Assembly: GCF_902493135.1 (NCBI RefSeq)
Contig: NZ_CABUOD010000001.1
Coordinates: forward strand, 62,001-126,000
Length of the DNA: 64,000 bases
Reading direction: 5' to 3'
Source: an uncultured Parabacteroides sp.
Lineage (GTDB): Bacteria; Bacteroidota; Bacteroidia; Bacteroidales; Tannerellaceae
In this document: positions 43,518-52,228 of the stretch, piece after piece
How positions within the stretch are numbered: the stretch's first letter is position 1
How the letters are laid out: each line of letters starts with the position of its first letter
Made by a program: the position numbers and the translations under genes
The notes under the pieces: generated by a model
The model's database searches: none
The model's input: the letters and a program-made list of their open reading frames with translations, nothing else
Told to the model about the DNA's origin: nothing

Positions 43518-45212
43518 TTATTGCAGATATTCTACCAGTTTGGCCGGCAGATAGAATGTGTCGTTTTTGTCAACATATACGATTACCGAATTCAGGCGGA
43601 TTTCTTCCCGGCCTTTCTTTCCGACCGTCACGATGTTGCTGAACGGCGTGATATTGATTTGCTTCTTTTTGTTCTTTACAACCAATGAAGGAGAACCTTT
43701 TTCGTCTTTAGCCGGAACGATTTCACATTTGAAATCTTTGAATACTTCCGTGTGAGGAGCGAAGTTTTCGGCTGTCAGTTCTTCCAGCGTGTCGTGCGTC
43801 ATGCCGAACAGGGCGCAAAGATAATGGTTCAGTTCGATATTCGTGTGCATACCGACAGGCAGGCTTGCACGGTCAGGATGGTAAGCAGCGAGGAACACCT
43901 CTTCGCCCGTGTGGCCGCCGGTTGTGAAACCGAAGCAAGTGTGTGAACTCAGCAATTGAGACATGAAAGAAGTCAGGGAACCGCTGTATAACGAACCTTT
44001 GCCTTTGGTCGAACGTTCGTTTTCCGGTATCGGACTGTTCTTATAGTCTTTGCAATGGTTCAAGGCATCCAGTTCTTCCGGTGTCAGTTCGAAACCGGCA
44101 TATGTGCGGAATACGTTCTGTACTTCGGAGGCCGGAACGCTGTTCACCTTCTTGGCGAAACCTTCGGCAGTCAGCTTATACAGAGAGAACTGGTGGAACA
44201 GCTGTTCCTTGCTCAGTTTGTCGTAACCTTTGCAGTCGCGACGGCCGATGCTGATACCGCTGTTGCCGTGGTCGGGAACCATGATGACGGCAGTTTCGCC
44301 ATTCTGGCGGGCAAATTCCAAAGCCGCACCGCAAGCACGGTCATAAGCCAGGAAGTCTGTAGCCATGCCGACCGGGTCGTTTGCATGGGCAGCCCAGTCA
44401 ACCTTGCTGCCTTCCACCATCAGGAAGAAGCCGTTCGGGTTCTGGGACAATTTTTCGATCGCTTTGCGTGTCATCTCTTCTAAGGAAGGCTGTTGGGCCG
44501 GGTCGCGGTCGATGTCGTAAGCCATTTCCCTGTCGCCGAACAAAGCCCACATATTATTGCCTTTGTAATTGCGCATACCGTCGATGTCATTCTTGAAGAC
44601 ACCGTATCCATTCCCTTTCAGATAGGCTTCACTCTCGTCGGGAAGCAGGCTGACGCCACCGCCGATCACCACGTTCAGGTCGTTGTGGGCCATCTGCGGG
44701 GCAATCCACTCATATTTGCCACGGTTGTAGCTGTGGGCGGAGCAGTCGGCCGGTGTCGCATGTGGAAATTCGCAGGTGAAAACCAGTCCTGTTGATTTGC
44801 CTTGTTTTATTTTGGCGGCTTCCAAGACAGTTGTCAACGGTTGGAAAGCGCGTGCCGGATCGGTCGGGTAGATATCGTTGTCGCCGTCGTTCTCCGGGTA
44901 AGTGGAAACATAGCCTGTACGGCTGGGCTGTCCCGTCATGTAGCAGGAAGTAGTAGGAGCCGAGTCGCCGATCGGGGCATTCGAAGAATGTGTGCGGACC
45001 GTTCCGCAGAGATACGGGTCGAGGTTCAATTTCGGCTTGTCGGGATTGGTGTACCATTGCAGCCAACGCGCCATGGAAACTGTAGCCAGTGATGTCCCGT
45101 CCGGGATCAGGAGGATGACATTCTTCACCGGCTTTACGTTTTCTACGTCTTGAGCCTTTACCGGCACGAAGATGACTGCCAGTAACAGGAGAAGTGAGAT
45201 TGTTCTTTTCAT
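43518..45212 (-). CDS. exported alkaline phosphatase
   Basis: Phosphomonoesterase of the PhoA superfamily, 564 residues. Signal peptide MKRTISLLLLLAVIFVPVKA. Metal-binding Asp38 in LIPDGTS and the predicted nucleophile Ser84 in GDSAPTTSCYMTG; further ligands are in VPDHGNSGISIG (Asp, His) and TTGGHTGEEVFLAAY (His). Likely periplasmic, releasing phosphate from organic esters. Its leader is entirely made of a heptamer repeat, so no ordinary ribosome binding site or nearby promoter is visible. It could share a transcript with the M24 peptidase gene upstream. Confidence 0.9.
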   Translation of the reverse strand: MKRTISLLLLLAVIFVPVKAQDVENVKPVKNVILLIPDGTSLATVSMARWLQWYTNPDKPKLNLDPYLCGTVRTHSSNAPIGDSAPTTSCYMTGQPSRTGYVSTYPENDGDNDIYPTDPARAFQPLTTVLEAAKIKQGKSTGLVFTCEFPHATPADCSAHSYNRGKYEWIAPQMAHNDLNVVIGGGVSLLPDESEAYLKGNGYGVFKNDIDGMRNYKGNNMWALFGDREMAYDIDRDPAQQPSLEEMTRKAIEKLSQNPNGFFLMVEGSKVDWAAHANDPVGMATDFLAYDRACGAALEFARQNGETAVIMVPDHGNSGISIGRRDCKGYDKLSKEQLFHQFSLYKLTAEGFAKKVNSVPASEVQNVFRTYAGFELTPEELDALNHCKDYKNSPIPENERSTKGKGSLYSGSLTSFMSQLLSSHTCFGFTTGGHTGEEVFLAAYHPDRASLPVGMHTNIELNHYLCALFGMTHDTLEELTAENFAPHTEVFKDFKCEIVPAKDEKGSPSLVVKNKKKQINITPFSNIVTVGKKGREEIRLNSVIVYVDKNDTFYLPAKLVEYLQ

Positions 45213-45213
45213 T

Positions 45214-45283
45214 ATGATTTATGATTTATGATTTATGATTTATGATTTATGATTTATGATTTATGATTTATGATTTATGATTT
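45214..45283. repeat. heptamer tandem repeat, 10 perfect copies of ATGATTT
   Basis: Ten uninterrupted copies run from 45214 to 45283. They start one base from the alkaline phosphatase ATG (45210-45212) and extend over the stop codon of the M24 peptidase gene (45275-45277). On the coding strand the unit is AAATCAT. Perfect heptamers of this length are prone to slippage. Confidence 0.95.
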
Positions 45284-46459
45284 TTTGTCTAATTGTATGA
45301 TGTCTTCTGTGAAGTGCGTGATCTTCTCCAGTCCGGTTTCCGTAACCAGGAAGCTGTTTTCGATGCCGACGGCTCCGACACCCGGTATCACGTATTTCGG
45401 TTCGAGCGCAAATACCATATTCGGCTCCAGCAGTTCTTTCGAGCGGGGCGTAAGTACCGGAAGCTCGTTTATCTGGATGCCGATGCCGTGCCCTACGAAT
45501 TTGGCTTGTTGCTTGGTCCCCATGAAATAAGTGCCGAGTCCCTGGTTTTCGGTGATCTTGGCGGCTATCTCGTACAGTTCGGCACAAGATGTTCCCGGCC
45601 GGGCGATATTCTCGATCTCGCTTTCGATAAGGAGGGCTGTCTGATGCGCCCGGTAAGCGAGTTCGGTCAGGCGGCCGACGGAGAACACACGCGTCATATC
45701 CGTCATATAAGCCGTATAGTTTCCCGCCATGTCCACCATGATGGCCGTCCCTTCTCTCAGGACCGTTCCGTTTGCACCTAACGGGCAGGACGCATCGATA
45801 CCGCCGCCGCCCAGGGCAAAGTCGAAAGGCGAGGGGATTTCAGCGTTTTCTCCCGCCAGGATACTTCCCATAAAAATATCCATATTGGCACCGAAAGCAC
45901 GAAACAGCCCGATGGAACCGTTCTTGCGCATCCGTTTTTCTATTTCGTACTGGAATTCGAGATCTGTCATTCCGGGACGGAAACATTCGGGAATTTCAGC
46001 GTATGTCTTGGCATGGCGTTCGGCCGAGATACGGAACATGGCGATCTCGTGCGGAGTCTTTATCCGGCGCAGGTTGCGCATCATCGCAGTTGCATTGGCC
46101 GTTTCCTTCGGATTGAAGATTGCTTGCAGGCGAATGTAGTCGTTGTAGGTCAGTTCGTCTGCTTCGAGCAACAGTTTTTCGGGCATTTTCAAGCCGTGGG
46201 ACGCAAAGAACTCAGCCATTTGTTCCGGTTTGCGGATGTATTCCACATGATCGCCGGCCAGCCCGTTCGGCCGTTTCACGAAGAACCAGGGAGCACCTTC
46301 CGCCGGAAGATAGAAATAGCCGCTATAGATACGTCCGGTTGTATAATACAGATTCACGTCCACGGTGAGCAGGCATCCGTCGGCATTAATCTTCTGCATC
46401 GCCTGCTGCATGCGATCCCATTTCAGCTTGAGATCGCCAATCAATTCTTTTTGTATCAT
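45275..46459 (-). CDS. M24-family metallopeptidase (Xaa-Pro aminopeptidase-like)
   Basis: A pita-bread-fold metallopeptidase of 394 residues. ATG at 46457-46459 is preferred over an in-frame GTG three codons earlier. The N-terminal creatinase-like domain (1-~160) is followed by the catalytic domain with all five metal ligands: Asp in MVDMAGNY, Asp in MTDMTRV, His in GHGIGIQINELP, Glu in FALEPKYV and Glu in GIENSFLV. No signal peptide, so cytoplasmic. Probably removes N-terminal residues next to proline; substrate not proven. Its stop codon lies within the heptamer array that forms the leader of the next gene. Confidence 0.9.
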   Translation of the reverse strand: MIQKELIGDLKLKWDRMQQAMQKINADGCLLTVDVNLYYTTGRIYSGYFYLPAEGAPWFFVKRPNGLAGDHVEYIRKPEQMAEFFASHGLKMPEKLLLEADELTYNDYIRLQAIFNPKETANATAMMRNLRRIKTPHEIAMFRISAERHAKTYAEIPECFRPGMTDLEFQYEIEKRMRKNGSIGLFRAFGANMDIFMGSILAGENAEIPSPFDFALGGGGIDASCPLGANGTVLREGTAIMVDMAGNYTAYMTDMTRVFSVGRLTELAYRAHQTALLIESEIENIARPGTSCAELYEIAAKITENQGLGTYFMGTKQQAKFVGHGIGIQINELPVLTPRSKELLEPNMVFALEPKYVIPGVGAVGIENSFLVTETGLEKITHFTEDIIQLDKKS

Positions 46460-46545
46460 TTCCAACACTTATTTTTATCCGGCACCAAAGATATTAAATT
46501 AATGCCGTGGTTGGAATGATTTTGGAGATTAATTCTTGATTAAAT

Positions 46546-47514
46546 TTAGAATTGTTCGAGCACTTGTATCCGCTTTTCGATGGGCGGATGGGTGGCGAAA
46601 AGCCCGCTTAAACCGCTCAGTGCGCTTTTGGCTTGTTTGCCCGGATGCTGGATGAAAAGCTGGGCTACGTCTTCGCGCTTGACGGCTTCGATGTCGGGAT
46701 CGGCCGATATTTTCCGCAGTGCGCTGGCGAGGGCGAGCGGATTCTTGGTCATCTCGGCGGCCCCGGCGTCGGCCAGGTATTCCCGTTTGCGCGAGATGGC
46801 GAAACGCATCAGCATGGAAAAGAAATAACCGATGGCTGCAACGATCATGACTAAGACGATGATGATTGCTGTGTTGTTTTTCTCGTCTCTCCTGCGGCTC
46901 ATCGACGAGTAGTAGACGGAGCGCATGGCCATCTGTGCGAGCATGGCGAAGATGCCGACAAAGACAATCGATACGATCATCAGGCGCACGTCCTTGTTGC
47001 GGATATGCGACAGTTCGTGTGCAATGACCGCTTCGAGTTCTTGGTCATCCAACTTGTCGATGATCCCCCGCGAGAGGCTGACGGTGTAGGTCCTTTCGTT
47101 GATGCCGCTTGCAAAAGCGTTCAGCGAATCGTCGTTGATGATATTGATCTTGGGCATTTTCATTCCCTGGCTCATGCACAGGTTTTCCACCAAGTTATAT
47201 ACCCTTTTGTTTTCCATTCTCGACAAAGGTTCGGAGCCGGTTGCCGCGTTGATGATGCTCGTATTGGCAAAGTAGGCGATGATGAACCAGATGAGTACGC
47301 CGCCCAACACGTATGGCGCCAGATGGATGAACATCCCGGTGGAATATCTTAATATCTCGGCCCCCGTCATGCCGTCGTCGTTCATCGCCAACAGGTGGAA
47401 CAGGTAGCAAAATGCGAAAAGCAGTCCCATTACCAGGCAGGGAAACAAGCAAAGCAGGAGCAGGGATCGGAAATTATTCCTGCTCTGTTGGGTCTGTATA
47501 CCGACGTATTGCAT
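46546..47514 (-). CDS. M48-family membrane metalloprotease (HtpX-like)
   Basis: A membrane-bound zinc protease of 322 residues, of the HtpX type involved in membrane-protein quality control. There are two N-terminal helices (LLLLCLFPCLVMGLLFAFCY; YVLGGVLIWFIIAYFA), the catalytic HExxH in AVIAHELSHIRNKD at ~165, two more helices (IVSIVFVGIFAMLAQMA; AIIIVLVMIVAAIGYFF), and the third zinc-ligand region KREYLADAGAAEMT. It starts two bases after the LemA gene. The lemA-htpX pair is widespread; both face stress on the membrane. Confidence 0.92.
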   Translation of the reverse strand: MQYVGIQTQQSRNNFRSLLLLCLFPCLVMGLLFAFCYLFHLLAMNDDGMTGAEILRYSTGMFIHLAPYVLGGVLIWFIIAYFANTSIINAATGSEPLSRMENKRVYNLVENLCMSQGMKMPKINIINDDSLNAFASGINERTYTVSLSRGIIDKLDDQELEAVIAHELSHIRNKDVRLMIVSIVFVGIFAMLAQMAMRSVYYSSMSRRRDEKNNTAIIIVLVMIVAAIGYFFSMLMRFAISRKREYLADAGAAEMTKNPLALASALRKISADPDIEAVKREDVAQLFIQHPGKQAKSALSGLSGLFATHPPIEKRIQVLEQF

Positions 47515-47516
47515 CC

Positions 47517-48074
47517 TTAGAACTTGATTTTAGGTGCTTCTTCGAGGGTGGCGCGTTGTTCGCCCAGGTCGAACATCACTTCCTTCTTGAAACCGAACAT
47601 GCCGGCGATCAGGTTGGACGGGAATGTCTCGACCGCGTTGTTCAACTCTTTCGTAGCCGAATTGAAATAGCGGCGTACGGCAGCCAGTTTGTTTTCCAGG
47701 TCGGAGATTTCTTCCTGCAACTGCAAGAAGTTCCGGTTGGCTTTCAGATCGGGATAGGCTTCGAGCGTGATCTTCAATCCGGCCAGTGCGGAAGTCAGTG
47801 CATTTTCAGCCACGATCTTGTCGTCGATCGTCTTGGCGCTGATCGCCCCGTTGCGGGCGTTGATGACGCGTTCCAGTGTCTCTTTTTCGTGCGAGGCATA
47901 ACCTTTGACCGTTTCGACCAACTGCGGGATAAGGTCATGGCGTTGCTTGAGCTGTACGTCGATGTCGGCAAATGCGTTCTCGCGGTTGTTACGTAATTTC
48001 ACTAACGAATTATACAAGGAAGCGATCCAGATGGCCAGGATCACGATCACTGCTATTAAAATGATTGCTGTCAT
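47517..48074 (-). CDS. lemA: LemA family protein
   Basis: A 185-residue LemA protein: an N-terminal transmembrane helix (IILIAVIVILAIWIASLYNS) followed by a helical bundle. Signatures are RNNRENAFADIDVQLKQRHD, LIPQLVETVKGYASHEKETL, AYPDLKANRNFLQLQEEI and AVRRYFNSATKELNNAVE. Members are membrane-anchored; their molecular role is unclear. It is the first gene of a two-gene unit with the M48 protease two bases downstream and a -7 element 29 bases upstream. Confidence 0.95.
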   Translation of the reverse strand: MTAIILIAVIVILAIWIASLYNSLVKLRNNRENAFADIDVQLKQRHDLIPQLVETVKGYASHEKETLERVINARNGAISAKTIDDKIVAENALTSALAGLKITLEAYPDLKANRNFLQLQEEISDLENKLAAVRRYFNSATKELNNAVETFPSNLIAGMFGFKKEVMFDLGEQRATLEEAPKIKF

Positions 48075-48102
48075 TGTCTATATTATTTTTAGGTTATGCC
48101 TG

Positions 48103-48110
48103 CAAACATA
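48103..48110 (-). promoter_or_regulatory. -7 element of lemA-htpX
   Basis: Minus-strand TATGTTTG is a full match to TAnnTTTG, 28 bases before the lemA ATG. Confidence 0.5.
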
Positions 48111-48143
48111 CGAATAAATTTACAATATTGTTTCTCCTGAATC

Positions 48144-48419
48144 CTAAAACAGGTCACTATGTGATCCATTCCGAACCAAAGCTAATATGAGTCGTCCTTC
48201 ATCTCGTTTGTAAATCAATAGCCAATCCGGGGTTATATGGCATTCACGGCATCCTTTGTAGTTTCCTTTTAATGCATGATCTTTATTTTTCGCCGGTAGT
48301 TCTTTATCATTCATCAATAAGAGAATGATATCATTAAGTTTTGATTCATCTAACTGTCGCCGACGGGCCTGTTTAAGATCTTTTAAATATTGATGGGTAA
48401 ATTCGAGTGTGTATTTCAT
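48144..48419 (-). CDS. YafQ-type toxin of a type II toxin-antitoxin pair
   Basis: A 91-residue RelE-superfamily protein of the YafQ branch, ribosome-dependent mRNA endonucleases. The layout LKDLKQARRR, DHALKGNYKGCRECHITPDW, LIYKRDEG and a C-terminal GSHSDLF fits YafQ well. The residues corresponding to its active site are visible: His in DHAL, His in ECHITPD, Asp of PDW, His in GSHSDLF and the final Phe. All are kept, so the toxin is probably active. Its ATG overlaps the antitoxin stop by four bases, the classical coupled arrangement with the antitoxin first. Confidence 0.9.
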   Translation of the reverse strand: MKYTLEFTHQYLKDLKQARRRQLDESKLNDIILLLMNDKELPAKNKDHALKGNYKGCRECHITPDWLLIYKRDEGRLILALVRNGSHSDLF

Positions 48420-48625
48420 TCTTTTACTTTATCAAGATAATCTTCAAATGAACTACATTTTATCGTGTCTCCACTTTCAATTTCATGAATGGCTTGGCGC
48501 GTTTGAACATTAGGAATTGTATTTTTTTTTACATGTACTTTTGAAACTCCGCGTAACATACTGATGGCTTTCTTTATATTGGCCACTACAGATGGGTCTT
48601 CTATTTCAACAATCAGTTGTGTCAT
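48416..48625 (-). CDS. antitoxin partner of the YafQ-type toxin
   Basis: A 69-residue protein encoded just before the toxin with a four-base overlap (ATGA). It is short, with a beta-alpha start (MTQLIVEIEDPSVVANIKKA) and a C-terminal acidic, helical tail (SFEDYLDKVKE) that would wrap the toxin. It does not show the ribbon-helix-helix pattern of E. coli DinJ clearly; it looks like the Bacteroidetes antitoxins annotated only by context. It presumably represses its own operon together with the toxin. Confidence 0.8.
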   Translation of the reverse strand: MTQLIVEIEDPSVVANIKKAISMLRGVSKVHVKKNTIPNVQTRQAIHEIESGDTIKCSSFEDYLDKVKE

Positions 48626-48656
48626 AATTTTGATCTGTTCTTGTTTATATCCATGA

Positions 48657-48664
48657 CAAAGATA
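48657..48664 (-). promoter_or_regulatory. -7 element of the toxin-antitoxin operon
   Basis: Minus-strand TATCTTTG is a full match, 31 bases before the antitoxin ATG. Confidence 0.5.
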
Positions 48665-48732
48665 ACTTATTCCTTTTTGTTTTCCAAAAAAGGAACTTAT
48701 TTGTTGCGAAAAGGTCTCTTTTGGGCATAAAT

Positions 48733-48765
48733 GTTTGCTTTCCGCCGGATCTGTGTGTACTTTTG
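48733..48765 (+). promoter_or_regulatory. promoter of the DUF6078 gene
   Basis: -33 TTTG (48733-48736) and -7 TACTTTTG (48758-48765), spacer 21 bases, 24 bases before the ATG. The block from the -7 to the ATG context ACAATACCATGTT recurs at 52221-52256. Confidence 0.6.
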
Positions 48766-48789
48766 TATAATATCAAATAAAACAATACC

Positions 48790-49224
48790 ATGTTAAAAAA
48801 ATTAGATTATTCTTTAGTTCCGGACGATTTTGCTCTCTGCCTTGAAAAGAACTGCCTGCATGCTTCCACCTGCCTGCGTTTCCAGGCGTCGCTGTATATC
48901 CCGAAAGAACGCTGGGTGGTGAAGGTGGTCAACCCTGAGCGCGTTGTTCCCGATGGCGATTGTCCCGGATTCATGGACGACAGCCCGTTGAAAAACGCCT
49001 ATGGGATGGAACATTTGCTGGATAATATCCCTTATCGCCAGGCAAAAGAGATACGGCGGGAGATGAGGGAATATTTCGGGACCACTCATTTTTACCGCTT
49101 GAAACGCAAAGAGCGTTGTTTTACTCCCGAAGACCTGCAATACGTACGCGACCTGCTCCGTAGGTACGGCATCGAAGAGGAACCTGTCTTCGACCGGTAT
49201 GAAGAGAATTTCGGTTGGGAATAA
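48790..49224 (+). CDS. DUF6078 family protein
   Basis: A 144-residue cytoplasmic protein with a Cys-rich N-terminal part (DDFALCLEKNCLHASTCLRFQ, read in two pieces; CPGF) followed by a helical C-terminal half (YRQAKEIRREMREYFG; CFTPEDLQYVRDLLRRYGI). The cysteine pattern and the YSLVP start match DUF6078 proteins of Bacteroides; the cysteines may bind a metal. No function is known. It is a single-gene unit with a strong promoter, followed by a 22-bp palindromic repeat array. Confidence 0.75.
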   Translation: MLKKLDYSLVPDDFALCLEKNCLHASTCLRFQASLYIPKERWVVKVVNPERVVPDGDCPGFMDDSPLKNAYGMEHLLDNIPYRQAKEIRREMREYFGTTHFYRLKRKERCFTPEDLQYVRDLLRRYGIEEEPVFDRYEENFGWE

Positions 49225-49241
49225 TATCCTGATACCCTTGC

Positions 49242-49329
49242 ATGAAAAATAAGTTTCCATCGCACGAAAATAAATTTTCCATAGCGGGAAAATAAATTTT
49301 CATGCGGTGGAAAATTTATTTTCACTGTT
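49242..49329. repeat. 22-bp palindromic repeat array, copy B
   Basis: Four units of exactly 22 bp start at 49242, 49264, 49286 and 49308, centred on GAAAATAAATTTTC or GAAAATTTATTTTC. It is the same family as 26291-26375 and again lies just after a gene end (17 bases after DUF6078). Confidence 0.85.
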
Positions 49330-49628
49330 TGGGGAAAGGTGAAACATTTTCACATATCCGGAAAGATCCGGTCTTTCTTCTAAGTTGCTGATGCGGAAAA
49401 AGGATCTATATTTATAAATTTAATCGATAAGGTTCATTCGATTTTGTCCTTTCGTTTACAATAGTTCTAATCGTTGAATAGTTGCAATATTTGTTTTTTG
49501 TTAAATATTATTATTGGAATAATATTGGGGGATTTTCTTTTGAGTGTATGGTTATTTTGCATACCTTGCTGGCATTAGTCCGTAAGCATCGATGATGCTT
49601 TTGTATTAATGATATAAAATACTGTTAC
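49330..49628. other. AT-rich leader region before the outer-membrane protein gene
   Basis: No gene is seen. A possible promoter is TTTG at 49539-49542 with TACCTTG at 49562-49568; the spacer of 19 bases is right but the -7 box is one T short. Confidence 0.3.
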
Positions 49629-52091
49629 ATGAAAAAGCATATATTGACATTCTGTCTATTGGTTTATTCAGTCACTATGGCAATAGCGAATGTTATTCCC
49701 ATGCATTCATCCCTCTTCAGTTTGGAATGGAAAGAGACAAAGACTTCGGAAATATCCGTCCCGGAAAAGCTCAAAGGCAGAATTATGACCAAAGAGGGTT
49801 CTCCGATTCCATATGCCATTATTGCTGAATTAATAGACATACATTGCGACAATATGATCCAATGTGACAGCATGGGTTGTTTTGAAATAACCGTGAGCAA
49901 TCATTCAACTGCCTTAGTCGCGTCAGCTATTGGCTATCTTCCCCGCGAATTGCAATCCTCTGAATTTATGGGCAAAGCAAATGTGGACATTCAATTGGAG
50001 GAGAACCCGGATTACACCCTGAAAGAAGTGGAAATTTCAGCCAAAAGACGAACTATCGTTACAACTCCTACCGGACTTGTCTACAACATGAACGACAATC
50101 CCTTAAAGAATAATGATGCCTTCGAAGCCTTGAAAATGGTCCCGATGTTAACTGTGCAAAATGAGATGATCACGGTTGTGGGGCGTAGTTCTCCTGTCGT
50201 TTATGTAAATGACAGGAAGCTGAATCTTTCAGGAGAAGCATTAGCTGTCTATTTAAAGGCTTTGCCTGCCGATAATATAGAAACGATAAATGTCATCCGT
50301 ACTCCTGACGCCAAGTATAAAGGAGCAAATAGCGTTCTGTCTATTAAATTGAAGCAAAGAGAAGATGAAGGTCTGAAAGGATTCCTCAATGGACAAGTAT
50401 GGAAGACCCATGACTTCAAGGAAACGGGAAGTCTTACATTGGATTATGCGAAAAGCAAATGGAGCAATGTGTTCAGTGTTTCCGCAGGAAATTACAGGAA
50501 TTACAAAGAAGTGGAAGACGAAACTTACTACTTGAAAGAAGGGTATGCCATCAACCGTGCAGGATTGGAAAAATCGAAAGCGCATACTTATCAGATGAAC
50601 TTCATGGGAGTTTACCAATTCTCAGAGACAAAGAGTTTAGGTGTCAATATTTTCGGATCCCTGAAAGACGATGATGGCGGAATGAACGACTTGACGCACT
50701 ATCGGCATACAGACCAATTCATTACCACCCTTTCTGATCATATCCGGAAAGGGAAGAATATCACAGCTAACATTAATTACCAATACCGTCCGAAAGATCG
50801 GGATAATTATCTGACGGCTGATGTGGATTATTTGTATGACGCGAACAAACAAAACGTGATCAATGAAATGAATCATGTAGACCAACAAAGGAATATCCTC
50901 TCGCTCTATTTGAAAGAATGGCAAATCGTACCTCAAAACTCTACTATTTATTCGGCAAGAATTGAATATGGAGGAAAATTCGGGAAAGACTTTGCCTACG
51001 ATTTCGGAGCAGATGCTTATTATTCGGCCATTCGGACCAGTAATGAGTATTTGGGATGGGATAATGACCGCTTTACGTTAGACCCCGAACAAAGCTGCGA
51101 TTTTGATGTCGACGAGTTTACTCCGACTCTCTTCTTCGACTTATCGAAAAACTGGGGCAAACTTTACACCTCTTTTGGTACACGTTTTGAGTACACAAGA
51201 TATGAGGGGAAAGAACATCGGCAAAACTTCTCTTTCAAAACGAACTTTTTCAGAGTGTTGCCACAGATGAACCTGAATTATCAGATCGCACGAAAACATT
51301 CCATCGGATATTCGGCATCCTATTCATTGGATCGCCCTTCTTTCGATCTTCTAAACCCATTCATCGTACGCATCTCTCCGACGGAATATTCCAAAGGAAA
51401 TCCCTATTTGCAACCGACGAAGTTTTTTTACGAAAACATCAATTATAGTTTCAACAACCGACACTTTTTCAGTCTGCAACACGAATTTACAAACGATATG
51501 CAAAATGTGATTCAGCATTCTGTCGATGGAGGAGTTATAGAAAACAAACCTGAAAATGTAGGCAAATTCCATTACATAGGAGTCGGATATAACACCAACC
51601 TCAATTACTTAAACGGAAGAGGATCAGCCAATATTTCAGCCAATTATGCTTGGAACTCCATGAAGGGGAAATCGGAGGTGGGGTTATTGAGCTATCACTA
51701 TCATTCGGCAAATGTAAATCTTTATAACAGCTTTCTGCTATTTCCAAAGCAAAACATCCGTTTTAATTTAATGGGAAGCTATTACTCCAAGCAGCGTACA
51801 GCCTATGCAACCTATCCGCACAATTTATCATTCAGAACAGAATTGAGTGTCAATATAAATGATTTTTCTGTTGCGCTTTATTATGGAGGAATGGCTTTTC
51901 TGAATGATGGAAAAATTGAAACTTCAAGAAAGATAGTTATCACCAATGACTATTTGTCAACCAGTAAATACACGGGTGGAGAAGCCTTTCAAGTCGGCCT
52001 GCGCTGTTCCTATAACTTCGGCAATAGCAAGGTGAAACACTTGCAGGAAAGGAGTACTTCCAATTCTGAGGTGAAGAGAAGGGTTAAGTGA
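49629..52091 (+). CDS. TonB-receptor-like outer-membrane protein (OMP_b-brl_3 type)
   Basis: An 820-residue outer-membrane protein. Signal peptide ~1-20; carboxypeptidase-regulatory-like domain at ~48-110 (LKGRIMTKEGSPIPYAIIAE); a plug-like segment ~125-240 (DNPLKNNDAFEALKMVPML; SSPVVYVNDRKL; NIETINVIRTPDAKYKGAN); then a long beta-barrel with many aromatic strands to the end (YNFGNSKVK). This architecture is frequent in Bacteroidetes; members are distinct from SusC and usually lack a SusD partner, as here. The ligand is unknown. Codon and base composition is AT-richer than the genes after it, so it may have a different origin. Confidence 0.85.
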   Translation: MKKHILTFCLLVYSVTMAIANVIPMHSSLFSLEWKETKTSEISVPEKLKGRIMTKEGSPIPYAIIAELIDIHCDNMIQCDSMGCFEITVSNHSTALVASAIGYLPRELQSSEFMGKANVDIQLEENPDYTLKEVEISAKRRTIVTTPTGLVYNMNDNPLKNNDAFEALKMVPMLTVQNEMITVVGRSSPVVYVNDRKLNLSGEALAVYLKALPADNIETINVIRTPDAKYKGANSVLSIKLKQREDEGLKGFLNGQVWKTHDFKETGSLTLDYAKSKWSNVFSVSAGNYRNYKEVEDETYYLKEGYAINRAGLEKSKAHTYQMNFMGVYQFSETKSLGVNIFGSLKDDDGGMNDLTHYRHTDQFITTLSDHIRKGKNITANINYQYRPKDRDNYLTADVDYLYDANKQNVINEMNHVDQQRNILSLYLKEWQIVPQNSTIYSARIEYGGKFGKDFAYDFGADAYYSAIRTSNEYLGWDNDRFTLDPEQSCDFDVDEFTPTLFFDLSKNWGKLYTSFGTRFEYTRYEGKEHRQNFSFKTNFFRVLPQMNLNYQIARKHSIGYSASYSLDRPSFDLLNPFIVRISPTEYSKGNPYLQPTKFFYENINYSFNNRHFFSLQHEFTNDMQNVIQHSVDGGVIENKPENVGKFHYIGVGYNTNLNYLNGRGSANISANYAWNSMKGKSEVGLLSYHYHSANVNLYNSFLLFPKQNIRFNLMGSYYSKQRTAYATYPHNLSFRTELSVNINDFSVALYYGGMAFLNDGKIETSRKIVITNDYLSTSKYTGGEAFQVGLRCSYNFGNSKVKHLQERSTSNSEVKRRVK

Positions 52092-52196
52092 AATTTGCCT
52101 ATCTTGCCACGTCCCGTTCGGACATTTTTTGAGTTAAGTCATTGTAACCATTGTTCCGGAAAAAATAGAACAGCCAGACTCTTTTATTCCCGAATA

Positions 52197-52228
52197 TTTG
52201 TTTTCGGTTAATTCTGTATGTACTTTTG
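52197..52228 (+). promoter_or_regulatory. promoter of the acyltransferase-serine dehydratase operon
   Basis: -33 TTTG (52197-52200) and -7 TACTTTTG (52221-52228), spacer 20 bases. Downstream is ACAATACCATGTTG followed in frame by AACAATTGA, a four-codon mini-ORF (52253-52267), before the real ATG at 52281. Confidence 0.55.

Noticed and set aside
49242..49329. CRISPR array
   Set aside because: The repeats are contiguous 22-bp units without spacers, and no cas genes are present.
49629..52091. SusC-type nutrient receptor of a polysaccharide utilisation locus
   Set aside because: No SusD-like gene is adjacent, the barrel is of the shorter OMP_b-brl_3 type, and no glycosidase cluster surrounds it.
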